A DNA stretch of 64,000 nucleotides from a virus. Below the pieces are notes generated by a model, which was not told the DNA's origin, searched no databases, and saw nothing but the letters and a program-made list of their open reading frames with translations. Position 1 is the stretch's first letter. The number at the start of each line of letters is the position of its first letter. The stretch is from positions 124,001-188,000 of IMG/VR virus record IMGVR_UViG_3300030419_008158; one strand, 5' to 3'. Positions 26,017 to 36,900 of the stretch are shown here, in pieces. The translations under genes and the position numbers were made by a program.

Positions 26017-26237
26017 TTACTTCACCTCTTCTCTATAATAGAGATACTAATACATAAAGTACAAAAGTAAATGAACTTTCTTATAGATGATTCTTTAAGA
26101 AAATAATCTCTATAGAGATAGAAGATATCTTAAGAATCTCAGTCTCTTTCCCCGAGTCCAGGTTCATTTAAAGAATAGAAGCATTTCTATAAATGTTCAA
26201 AAAAAAATAATTATTTTCTAGAAATGATGAAAATTAC
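26017..26237 (-). promoter_or_regulatory. Palindrome-rich intergenic region between fibre genes and glycan island
   Basis: 221 bases with no ORF of note. Visible structures: TCTCTATAATAGAGA (26030-26044, 7-bp arms); GTTCATTTAC (26011-26020) pairing with GTAAATGAAC (26067-26076); GATTCTTTAAG pairing with CTTAAGAATC around a perfect 14-bp palindrome ATCTCTATAGAGAT (26106-26119); and short hairpins near 26175-26195. Transcription from the fibre genes enters here and the glycan string starts here, so a combined terminator and promoter or leader is likely. No GC-rich stem with U-tract is seen. AGAGGTG before the ATG is the ribosome-binding site for 24121-26016. Confidence 0.45.
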
Positions 26238-27683
26238 CTATGAAACTACTTGATAACCTTTCATTGGATCAAAATCGATTAGGACATCGCCCGATGATGA
26301 ATCTATGGAAAGAGCATATCCAACAACTCTTACGTACTCGCCGGCGCTTGAGGGGGCTGCTGCATCAAATTGTCCTGCGGTACCTTCTGATACATAGACA
26401 GCTGAGCCTGTCACAAATGTTCCATTGAATTGACCAGAAGGAATTCTATAATACCCCTTGGTGAAAACACCATAGTATTGAGAAGGTCCGCCCAATCCAA
26501 TGCCTAATTTTGCTGTTGCACCGGTTGATACTGATGAAGCATCTGCCAGATTCCACGTGCCGTCTGTGTGCAAGTAGTATAATGCACCTGCAGTAAGCAT
26601 CTCATTAGCACCCGGGGAGAAAACAAGAAAGTCTCCTCTTCCCCACCCACTTTGGAACTGTCCGGTAAATGAATAATTCTGAATATCAAGCCAGTCTTCT
26701 TCCCCTCCAAACTTTTTAAAGCCCCCAGACACAATTAAATCGCCCTGGGAGACTGCGGCTCCATAAGACCCGGGCTGGCCGTTGGATCCTGCTGTTCCGG
26801 AAATGAAAAGAACAACATCAGTCCCCACACCGGTTACACGCCCACCACCTATAATGTTTTGAGTTGATCTGAGATGAAGAGAATCGACTTCAGAGTGATG
26901 ATTGTACCCACCATACAAATTTCCTGATACAACTAGATCACCACCGAATATTGAAACTCCTTCGTTATTTTTACCACCTTCTGATCCGGACACAAAGAAG
27001 TTAGTATCGGACGGTGCTTCGTCGGAGAGGACTAAAACTTGACCCTCGTTGCTGCTTTCAACCATCGTGAGCATATCAACTCCGCCGGCCTGGAAGTTAA
27101 TTTTGTCTGCAGCAGGAAAATCCATGAAAGTATTGCTATCACCCAGATGCTGCAACCTCTTTGAGATGGCAATATCAGATGTATGACCTCCATCAATCCC
27201 TACAACAAAAGTTCCAGCGCCCATTGAGCTTACGCCATTTGGTCCGAATCCAAAACGACCATCAGCCCGAGCTCTAAATAGTACATCACCGTCACCATCT
27301 TCCATCTCTAGAATGTGGGTACCAGATCCGTTGCCATCTGCTAATAGCTTTAAAACATGGCCTGAATCGCTTTGATCGTTATGTAATTTGGCAGCGAAAC
27401 CCTCATGAACATTTGCCTTAGATTCTAGTGCACCTGTTAAAATAAGAGTTGTACCATTATATGTAAGATTAGATTCTACAGAAGCCTCGTCTGAGTCTTT
27501 ATAGGTCAGCACCCCGTTAGATGTTGATCCGTCAAAAGATATTCCGCCCCCACCACCAGATGCAGCTATAGTAACATTATCTCCGGAGCCACTAGATATT
27601 GTAATGTTAGATCCGGCGATTAAAAATGATGATCCATCAGAAAGTTTTGTATGTGAACCTGAAACTGGCCCTATTAACGGCAT
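26238..27683 (-). CDS. Virion fibre-like repetitive protein
   Basis: 481 residues, rich in Gly, Ser, Asp. It begins with the module GSHTKLSDGSSFLIAGSNIT shared with the two larger fibre proteins, includes two copies of the 'FGG-D-L-V-x-S-G-x-L' repeat, and ends in a beta-rich region (GEYVRVVGYALSIDSSSGDVLIDFDP), a frequent C-terminal piece of phage surface proteins. No enzymatic motif. Likely a tail- or head-fibre subunit in the virion surface; assigned by repeat sharing and position. GGGAGGG is the ribosome-binding site; the gap to the 1085-residue fibre is only 14 bases. Confidence 0.75.
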   Translation of the reverse strand: MPLIGPVSGSHTKLSDGSSFLIAGSNITISSGSGDNVTIAASGGGGGISFDGSTSNGVLTYKDSDEASVESNLTYNGTTLILTGALESKANVHEGFAAKLHNDQSDSGHVLKLLADGNGSGTHILEMEDGDGDVLFRARADGRFGFGPNGVSSMGAGTFVVGIDGGHTSDIAISKRLQHLGDSNTFMDFPAADKINFQAGGVDMLTMVESSNEGQVLVLSDEAPSDTNFFVSGSEGGKNNEGVSIFGGDLVVSGNLYGGYNHHSEVDSLHLRSTQNIIGGGRVTGVGTDVVLFISGTAGSNGQPGSYGAAVSQGDLIVSGGFKKFGGEEDWLDIQNYSFTGQFQSGWGRGDFLVFSPGANEMLTAGALYYLHTDGTWNLADASSVSTGATAKLGIGLGGPSQYYGVFTKGYYRIPSGQFNGTFVTGSAVYVSEGTAGQFDAAAPSSAGEYVRVVGYALSIDSSSGDVLIDFDPMKGYQVVS

Positions 27684-27697
27684 TTAGCCCTCCCAGA

Positions 27698-30600
27698 TTA
27701 GTCGGTGATTTCTTCCATAAGAAGTCTGAAAAGTTTTCCGTTGTTGTTATTTCTAAGAGTGAGATAATTCTCTTCCTCTATGACTGTCCAGTTTCCTCTA
27801 TCATTCTGTAAGTGGAGGTCACCGGTGTATATGTTTGCCCATCTGTTAGTTGCACTGCCTAGATTTAGAGAGTTGTCTACACCCGGTAAAAGGTTACCGG
27901 AAGTAATCAAGCGCCCACCGAAAACGGAAACTCCTGAAGAACCGGTTTTAGATCCTGAAACGAACATGCTAGTATCTGATCCAGGGCCACCGTATTGGCC
28001 TCCCAGCATAACTGTACTGGATCCAAGTACTGTTAGATCGGCTCTAAGGTTAAGCATAGATCCACCCGTGGGTGAAGTATAACCACCTCTAACAGTACCT
28101 GACATAACAACATCACTGTCGAAAATAGCTCGAGCTTTTTCTCCTTCCTCTTGATATCCAAATTGCATCCCTCCGTAGAGAGGAGTTCGAACTCCTGAAA
28201 CGAAAAGTATTGCATCACTTACTGGATTAGTATTGGCAATTGAATCCGGAGATGCCATAACCAAGGGCGAACCGGCCATGTGAAGTTCGGATCCACCGGT
28301 GTATCCTTGGCTCCATCCTCCCAACAAAGAACCTGATATTACTACGTCTCCACCAAAGAGAGCTGCTCCGTGAGATTCTCCGTTATGCTTTGAATCGACA
28401 GATCCCGAAACGTAAAAATAGACGTCTTCCGGATTTGTAACATTTCCCACCGCAACATTTCGATCGGAATCAACACCAATAACAGTGGTTCCGTCCTCTT
28501 GAATCTGAACGCCTGTTTGACCATCCAGTTTTAGAGGTCCTCCAGAAGTTGTCACTGTAGAAGAAGCTGTACCAGCAATATTAAAGGCACCAGATGTAGC
28601 ATCAATGTCCAGAGTTTCTCCTGCAAGTGTCAGTGCGCCTGAAGATGTAGAAAGATTAGTGGCACCTGCACCATCAATAGAAATAGTGCTTTCAGAATCT
28701 ATGGCAATTGAACCGTGTGCATCTATGTCGATGGCATCATCAGAATTGATATCTAAATCTCCGGTACCTGCTGTGATTGTGATACCACCGGCAGCATGCG
28801 AAGATGTTAGAAGAAGAACACCAGCACCGGTCTTTCCTGCGTTAATGATAACGCCGCCAGCAGTTGAAGTTAGCTTGAGAGAGTCATTACCCGTTCCGTC
28901 ATTATTAATGACCTCAAGATCTCCATCAGATTCAGACCAGATGTAGTTTCCAGCGTCTCTAAAGAACAACTTAGCATCACCTGTACTGGCTCCGACTGTA
29001 GAATCTCCTGTAGAGTCATTAAAGGTGAGGTCAGCCGCGGCTCCGAAGGATCCACCGTTATTATATTGATATTGTGTATCTGATCCCGCAACTGATCCGC
29101 CCCCGCCAGAAGCAGAAATTGTAACAGCACCCGAAGAACCGGTTGTGATTGTTATGTTAGACCCAGCGATAAATGCTGAAGTACCGTCAGTCAACTTTGT
29201 ATGTGACCCAGACATTTTAGTTGCAAAAACCTGTCCCGTGTATAAGACACCCGAAACAAATGTATCACCTCTAAACGTCGCGACACCGGAGCCTGTATAT
29301 TTTCCACCAATAGACCCGGAAACAGCAAAATATTCATCGCTAGCTAGAGTAACCCCACCAATAGCAACCTCTCTATCATTAGTGACTGCTATGACTGTGG
29401 TTCCGTCTTCCTGGATGTTTACTCCAACTTGTCCATCTAAGTTTAGTGCACCGCCAGAAGTTGTCACTGTGGAGGCAGATGTGCCTGCGATGTTGAATGC
29501 CCCGGAAGTGGCATCAATATCCAGAGATTCTCCTGCCAGAGTTAGAGCCCCAGAAGATGTCTGAAGATCTGTCGCGCCGCCACCTTGAATAGAAACTGTC
29601 GAAGCACCATCAATTGTTAATGCACCTGAAGCGTCGATATCGAGAGTAGAAGCATCAACATCAATAGCAACATCAGATGTTGTACCGATATTGATACCGC
29701 CGGCTCCATGAACAGTAAGAGCACCGGCTGAAGTTGACAAGTTTGAAGCCGCACCGGCATCTATAGAGATACCCGCTTCTGAATCGATTGTCATAGCACC
29801 TACTGAATCGATATCTAATGTGTTACCGAACTGTAAGTTACCAGCTGCTGAACCTGATATAGTGAGAGCACCAGATGTTGTAGTAAGGTTTGTGGCACCT
29901 GCCGCGTCAATAGAAACAGTTGAAGAACCATCGATGGTAATAGCACCAGAAGCATCGATATCGAGAGCTGCTGAATTAAGATCAACAGTCTCACCGGTTC
30001 CGTCTAGAGTAAGTGTACCGCCCAATGATTTTATAGTAACAGTACTGTCAGCTGCTTCACCAATAGTAATGGTACGCGTACCGTCAGTACCGATGTTGAT
30101 AGCTTGGTCTACGTCATCATTACCAATATTAATGGCGGCCGCGGATGAGTTGAGTGAAATAGCACCCGAACCGTCAATGTCCACTGTTGTTGCATTAGCA
30201 ACTGCGACCGCTCTTGCATCTGAAATGGTAATAACTGAAGTTCCATTCTCTTGAATATTTACGCCTGTTTGACCGTCTAGACTTAGTGCACCACCAGAAG
30301 TTGTTACTGTGGAGGCAGATGTACCAGCAATATTAAAGGCACCACCCGTTGCGTCGACATCTAGGGATTCTCCAGCAAGAGTTAGTGCACCAGCACTAGT
30401 CGTAAAATTAGATGCTGCACCTGCATCGATTGATATCGCACCTACAGCATCAACAGTCACAGCATCGTCAGAATTAATGTCTACATCACCCGTACCTGCG
30501 GCTACCTTGACACCACCATCAGCATGTGAAGCAGACAAAAGAAGCACACCAGCGCCTGATTTTCCTGCTTTAATGATCACCCCACCCGCTGTTGAGGTGA

Positions 30601-30955
30601 CTTTAACTGAATCTGCTGCTGTTCCGTCGTTGTTTATGACTTCAAGATCTCCATCAGACTCAGACCAGATGTAGTTTCCAGCATCTCTAAAAAATAGTTT
30701 AGCGTCTCCGGTCGAAGCGCCTACTGTCGTGTCGCCTGTGGAGTCATTAAAAGTAAGATCAGCCGCACCTCCAAATGCGCCCCCGTTATTGTACTGGTAT
30801 TGTGTGTCTGACCCTGCAACGCTTCCTGCGGAAGATGCAATTGTAATAGAATCACCAGAGCCGCTTGTAAGCGTAATTCCAGACCCAGCAATCAAGTATG
30901 ATGATCCATCTGTTAAGTGGGTCAAAGAACCCGACATACTTCCGATTAGTGCCAT
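27698..30955 (-). CDS. Large repetitive virion fibre protein
   Basis: 1085 residues. It starts with the fibre module MSGSLTHLTDGSSYLIAGSG and has a second copy near residue 620. Between are many imperfect beta-repeats of the type LTLAGESLDIDATSGAF, STVTTSGGAL-LDGQ and 'VDIDGSGAISLNSS', as in long trimeric fibres. A block of about 230 residues (including FRDAGNYIWSESDGDLEVIN) is duplicated. The last 60 residues (NIYTGDLHLQNDRGNWTVIE) are nearly the same as the end of the 2356-residue protein, suggesting a common tip or trimerisation domain. Virion surface role inferred; GGAGAGA ribosome-binding site. Confidence 0.8.
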   Translation of the reverse strand: MALIGSMSGSLTHLTDGSSYLIAGSGITLTSGSGDSITIASSAGSVAGSDTQYQYNNGGAFGGAADLTFNDSTGDTTVGASTGDAKLFFRDAGNYIWSESDGDLEVINNDGTAADSVKVTSTAGGVIIKAGKSGAGVLLLSASHADGGVKVAAGTGDVDINSDDAVTVDAVGAISIDAGAASNFTTSAGALTLAGESLDVDATGGAFNIAGTSASTVTTSGGALSLDGQTGVNIQENGTSVITISDARAVAVANATTVDIDGSGAISLNSSAAAINIGNDDVDQAINIGTDGTRTITIGEAADSTVTIKSLGGTLTLDGTGETVDLNSAALDIDASGAITIDGSSTVSIDAAGATNLTTTSGALTISGSAAGNLQFGNTLDIDSVGAMTIDSEAGISIDAGAASNLSTSAGALTVHGAGGINIGTTSDVAIDVDASTLDIDASGALTIDGASTVSIQGGGATDLQTSSGALTLAGESLDIDATSGAFNIAGTSASTVTTSGGALNLDGQVGVNIQEDGTTVIAVTNDREVAIGGVTLASDEYFAVSGSIGGKYTGSGVATFRGDTFVSGVLYTGQVFATKMSGSHTKLTDGTSAFIAGSNITITTGSSGAVTISASGGGGSVAGSDTQYQYNNGGSFGAAADLTFNDSTGDSTVGASTGDAKLFFRDAGNYIWSESDGDLEVINNDGTGNDSLKLTSTAGGVIINAGKTGAGVLLLTSSHAAGGITITAGTGDLDINSDDAIDIDAHGSIAIDSESTISIDGAGATNLSTSSGALTLAGETLDIDATSGAFNIAGTASSTVTTSGGPLKLDGQTGVQIQEDGTTVIGVDSDRNVAVGNVTNPEDVYFYVSGSVDSKHNGESHGAALFGGDVVISGSLLGGWSQGYTGGSELHMAGSPLVMASPDSIANTNPVSDAILFVSGVRTPLYGGMQFGYQEEGEKARAIFDSDVVMSGTVRGGYTSPTGGSMLNLRADLTVLGSSTVMLGGQYGGPGSDTSMFVSGSKTGSSGVSVFGGRLITSGNLLPGVDNSLNLGSATNRWANIYTGDLHLQNDRGNWTVIEEENYLTLRNNNNGKLFRLLMEEITD

Positions 30956-30970
30956 TTTATCTCTCCAATG

Positions 30971-33900
30971 TTATTCATTTTCGTCTAGCGGTATGAGTGC
31001 CATTTTGAATTTTTTCCCTGTAAGGTTGTTGACTACGCAAAGATAATCAGCTTCCTCAACTATTGTCCAGTCTCCCCTATCATTCCTCAAGTGGAGGTCT
31101 CCAGTGTAAATATTACCGAATCGTCGACTTGGTGCACCTAAATTCGATCCTAAATCTGCACCCGGTAATATTGTTCCGCTAGCAACGACATCGCCACCAA
31201 ATAATGATGTACCTCTTGTGGACGTTGATGCAGAAGAAGTCGATCCTGACACATAGAATGCTACATCAGATCCTACTGCTTCGTTAGTAGAGGAAGCCGC
31301 TCCTCCAGAAAGGATGAGAACTTGGTCTGTTGAACCATCAACCAAAAGAGCGTTTGCTTTAAGTCTAGACTCAACTCTAAAATCTGTTGCTGCACCAATT
31401 TCATTCACTACCACACCTGAGCTGGAAATATCAAGTGCGCTTCCATAGCGATTATTGATCAACATTCGTGAATTAGGACTTCCGCCTCCAAACCAGCTAA
31501 CTCTATCAGTTGTATGGTCTACTGATAATGCCAAAGGATCGCTATTAGTTGCCAAGTAAAATCCACCGGAGACGTATAAATCACCCCCAAAGACTGATGT
31601 CCCTCTATTAGCAGATCCAGCATTATCTGCTGTACCTGAAACGTAGAAGTTGACGTCAGCTCCAGCTGCTTCATTATAAGATGTTGCCCCTCCACCCGAC
31701 AGTATCAGAACCTGGTCTGATGATCCGTCAACTAAGAGAGCGTTTTCTTTAAGGTTAGACTCAACTCTAAAGTCGACACTAGCTCCTTGCTCGTTGAAAA
31801 CAGCAGCACCGTTAGATGCAAAGAATATGTCAGCATCTCCCGGAGTTGCCGAAGTTGTTCCAATAGTAAGCGAACCAGAAGTTGCAATAACTTGATTTGC
31901 AGGTCCGCTCCACCCTACCGCATCTGCGACCCCTCCTCCAGATGAAGCTATCGTCACAGCTCCGGAGGATCCGGTTGTTATGGTTACATTCGAACCAGCA
32001 ATAAGATAGGATGTGCCGTCACTTAGGTGGGTGAGAGATCCCGAAAGAGCTGGAGCAGTAACAGCTCCGGAAAATGTAGATCCAGTAAGAGTTGCGATTA
32101 CCGTATTGTCAACTGCCAGCTCTGTTGAATCTATTTTCAGCCCGCCGCCAGACTTCAGATCAGTGCTAAATGTAGTCCCACTTAGATCTAGACCATCACC
32201 AGCAGTGTACTCCGTGTTAGTGTCTGCTGAGGTGATCGTCACAGCTCCAGATGATCCGGTTGTTATTGTAACATTAGATCCGGCAATCAGGTATGAAGTT
32301 CCGTCTGAAAGCTTAGTTAGTGATCCTGAAACGGCGGCACTGGTGACTGTAGAAGCGTGAACAGTGCTGGCATAAACAGATCCTGAAGAGTATAGATCGC
32401 CTCCAAAAACTGCTGTTCCTTTTGTTGATGTACCTCGAGAACCGATTGCGCCTGAAACAAAGAAGGCAATATCTGCGGCGTTCTTCGGTTGCATTGCTCC
32501 CTCATGAAGCCCTGAACCTGACAGGAATATAATTTGTCTATTTAGAGAACCCCAGTGAGAACCTATTCGGAACATCTCCTCAGGGGCTGATCCGTTGTGA
32601 GTCTTGAAAACTAAGTCGTTGCTGCTGCTTATGTGCATTATGGCGCCGGTGCTACCCTCAGAGCCTATAAATGCTACTGTCGAATCATTTGAGTTACTTT
32701 CTCTCTGTAGTGAAAGCGTTGGAGCTGACTCCTTCAAGTGAAGCAAAGAAGAAGGTGAATTTGTACCAATACCTACCCTGTCTGAACTTCCTTGAACATA
32801 TAGAGTATTGTCATCTCCATCGGTTCTAACTTGGAAGTCAACATCTCCACCATCTCCGATTTTTACGATATCCTGACCGGCCTCAGATACTGTAATAAGT
32901 TGTTCACCACCTGCAGTAATCCCAATAGAATCTTCAGCAAATTGTATGAATGTATTGGAGTCAGTATCGCCACTGTGGTAGATGTACTCGCTTACATGTA
33001 TATCTTGTCCATGCAGTGTACCTGAAATAACGACATCACCACCAAATACCGCGGCCCCTCTAGTAGAAGTACCTCGTGATCCAACTGTACCTGAAACGTA
33101 GAAGTTGACGTCATCGCCGGTTGCCTCATTGTAAGATGTTGCTCCTCCACCCGAAAGTATTAGGACCTGATCGGTAGAGGCATCAACCTTTATGGCATTA
33201 GCTCCGGACCCACCGCTAGAATTGACAACAAAATCTACATTTGCAAAATCACCATTGACGATTAGTTGACCACTGTTATCACTTCCCTCCGAAACGGTAA
33301 TGACAGCATTTCCGCTGTCTTCCTGAATTTCTAAAGAACCTCCCCCAGCACCTCCAGTTTGAAGAGCTTTTAGAATTACACTTTTGTCACCCGATTTTGA
33401 AATACTAAGAACGTCGTCAAGATGTATAGTTCCCGATGATAATAGATCGCCTCCAAAAACAGCAGTCCCCGCTGTGGAAGAATCTTTAGAACCTATTGTT
33501 CCGGAAACAAAGAAGAACGCGTCAGACCCAACCGAATCTGCAGTATAAGTCATCCCTTTTCCGCCGGCAACTGAAAGTGATGCTGTCGTAACAAACTCTG
33601 CGGGAGAAGGAACGTTAAAGCTACCTGATGTTACAGTGCCACCAGTTGAAGCAATTGTAAGAGCTCCACCGGCACCAGCATCACTTAGAGAAATACCAGA
33701 CCCAGCTGTAAGAACTCTTTCATTATTTAGCGAACCTGTGGCTGAAAGAACAATGTATGTTGCACTTGGGTCACCTGATCCACCCCCAGATCCAGCAGCT
33801 GCATTAATAGTCACAGCACCCGACGATCCAGTAGAAATCGTAATGTTATCGCCGGCGATTAGATATGGTGTGCCGTCTGTCAACTGTGTAAGAGATCCAC

Positions 33901-36900
33901 TTATACCATCATCTGCTCTAATCTGTCCCTTGAAGTGTGTTCCGCCGGTGGCACCGGTCATGAACAGTGTACCGGGGGTGTTTAGTGATATTGATCTATT
34001 TGCTACACCACCGCTACCTGTTAGCCACATTGCGCCGGCTGCACCATCATCTAAGTCTAAAAAGTCTATTTGCCCAATGCTGGAACCCAGCTTCAGAGAA
34101 GAGCTGGCAAATACTTTTACAGGACCGTGTGGATTTCGAACGATAGCATCGTCACCAGAAGGAGGCTTCAGCTCCATTGTGCCGGTTACTTCCAAACCGC
34201 CGTCAATTTTGAGAGGTGATCCGCCGTGGAGAGTTCCTGATATTACAACATCTCCACCGAATACAGCGACACCTCCTCCGGATCCGTCCTTAGACCCTAT
34301 GGTTCCCGATACAAAGAATGATGTGTCTGTAAAATGTTTGGGATCTACACTAGTGGGCGCGCCGCCAGAAAGTATATAAACCTGGCCCCCGTGTGATGCA
34401 GATGTCATCAAAAAGTTTCGATTGGCCCCGCCAAAACCACTTCCGTAGGTTGGCATAGCCATCTCTGTCACCAAAAATGAAGCAGGACTTTTAGCTAGAG
34501 ATCCGGTCCCTAGACCTATCATTATTGATCCTGCGCCTCTATTTTGAATGTTTACAGAATTAGCACCACCCACAGCCGGCAAAGTATCTTTCGAGCGTAA
34601 ATTGATATGGAAGTAAGCATTACTGTCATCATTATCATTTATAAATTTAATGCCGCGATAATCGGAGGTTGACTGTGCTGAATTGTCTATGAAAAGCGTC
34701 CCGCTGGATAATAAGTCACCTCCAACTACAGTCGTTCCTCTAGCATTTGATGTACCCTTCCAGTCTATTGCGCCTGATATAAAAGTCGAAATATCGGCGC
34801 CCATAGAGGACGGTATGCTACCGCCTTGAATTATGTTGACATCTGCTCTGTGTGCCAGGTGTGTACCCTCTATGACTGAACTGACTCCGCCGTAAAGTGT
34901 TCCAGAAATAACAACATCGCCCCCAAAAGCACTCACGGCTGCTGAGTCTATTACATCTTTTTTCCCTTTTGAACCACTGACAAAGAAATAAAGATCTGAT
35001 CCTTCATGATTTGCAGTGTGTGTAAATCCTTCACCACCCGCTAGTGAAAGGGATGCCGTTGTTACAAACTCTCCCTGCCCAGGAACGTTAAAGGATCCGG
35101 TTGTAACTGTGCCGCCTCCTCCTCCGCTTCCAACTTCAACTTCACCGCTTTCGTTCTTGAAATATAGCTTTGTTACACCGGAGTCGTCTTTACCGTAAAG
35201 CACAACAGCACCATCAGGTATTGTACCTGGTGCGGAAATCTCTTCAAGATACATGGCGCCAGAGACAACAACATCACCACCAAATAATGAAACATTGTGA
35301 TCATCTCCTCCTTTGCCTCCCACGGCGCCTGAGACAAAGAAGTTGACATCCATGTATTCTGATTCGTTAGGAGAATTTATGCCACCTCCTGATAGAATTA
35401 ATACCTGATCCCACCTGTTGTATTGTGAGCTCGGGCCTCCCAAATATATGATGTCACTGTGATCACCCTCTGACTCTGACAAAACAAGTCCGGCCTTGCC
35501 TCCAGCCTCTATGCTGATTTTATCATCAGAAAAATGAATTTTTGTGTTTGAGTCCCCAATTCTACTGACAGTGTTTTGGACTTCTATGCCGTTACCGTTT
35601 GTTATTCTAACTTTCTCACTGCCGTCCACATTGAATAGAATGTAGCCAGTTCCGCTGTTGTCACCAAAATGCATATTGGTGTCATCTGCCAAAGAACTAG
35701 TAATAGCTGTTACATGAAGGGCAGTTTCTGCATAAAGCGCGCCGGAGACAACAGTATCGCCTCCAAAAACTGCTGTTTTGCCAGTTGCCTCTCCCTTTTG
35801 ACCAACTGACCCGCTAACAAAGAAAAACGCATCTGCTCCGGATGCGTCTGCTGTATGACTGAAACCAAGACCACCAGCAACTGATAGAGATGCAGTGGTC
35901 ACAAACTCTCCCGGTGATGGAACGTTAAAGCTACCTGTCGTGCTACTTCCACCGCCACCGCCACTACCTATTGGATTTCCGTTCCCATCATACAGGGTTC
36001 CGCTAACAACAACATCTCCACCAAAGACCGCAGTCCCTCTATCTGTAGCAGAATTTTTTGACCCCCTAGATCCAGAAATATAAAAGTTGGTATCATCGCC
36101 TGTTGAAGCGGATCTTCCATTTCTGTTCTGGAACCTTAGTTGATCAGCAGTAAAATCAAGTACTGTTTTACTGCCTGATTCTTGTGTTCCCCAAATAGAG
36201 CCAGAAATAACAACGTCACCACCAAAGACCGCGACTCCCGTGCTATCTTTGCCCCCAGAAGTTCCTGATACGTGAAAGAATGTGTCACCACCAGGTGAAA
36301 GCTCGCCAGAAGAGTCTGATGTTTGAAACTGAATATAGTTGTGTTGTCCGCTGACCTTTATAATTCCTGCGGAGTCTTTTGAGTTTACAACAAAATCTTG
36401 CAGTGATCCGTCAGCAGAATCTGTGGGAGGTGTTCCGACAACCATTGCACCGCTGACCATTACATCGCCACCGAAAATCGATGTACCCCTAGTTGATGTA
36501 TTTCTAGATCCCATAGACCCGGATACCCATACATGAGCATCTAGGCCCAATCCGGTTGCACCGGCAGTTTCACCAATAGCAGCTGCAGCAACTCCGGAAT
36601 TTGATCCCAAAGCATAGAGCGTGCCACTTATGACTGTGTCGCCGCCGAATAGCGATGTAACATGTGAATCTGTATGTTTAGCGCCGGCGCTTCCAGAAAC
36701 AAAAAATGCTACATCTTCTCCACTTGACTGATCAGCAGAATGCCCACTACCACCGGAAAGAATTAGAACCTGCTCGTTCCCTGATTGTGCGATTCCCTTG
36801 ATCAACTGTTTACCCAGAGCATCTGCATAAACAATAAAATCAACATCATTTGCGTTGTTGTTTATGTTGATAGACTTTTGACCAGAATCTCCATCTAATT

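Noticed and set aside
33636-34379. 247-codon plus-strand open frame inside the giant fibre gene
   Set aside because: Pro/Ala/Val-rich antisense shadow of Gly/Ser/Asp repeats; several similar frames (e.g. 29820-30254, 30309-30674) mirror the same repeats.
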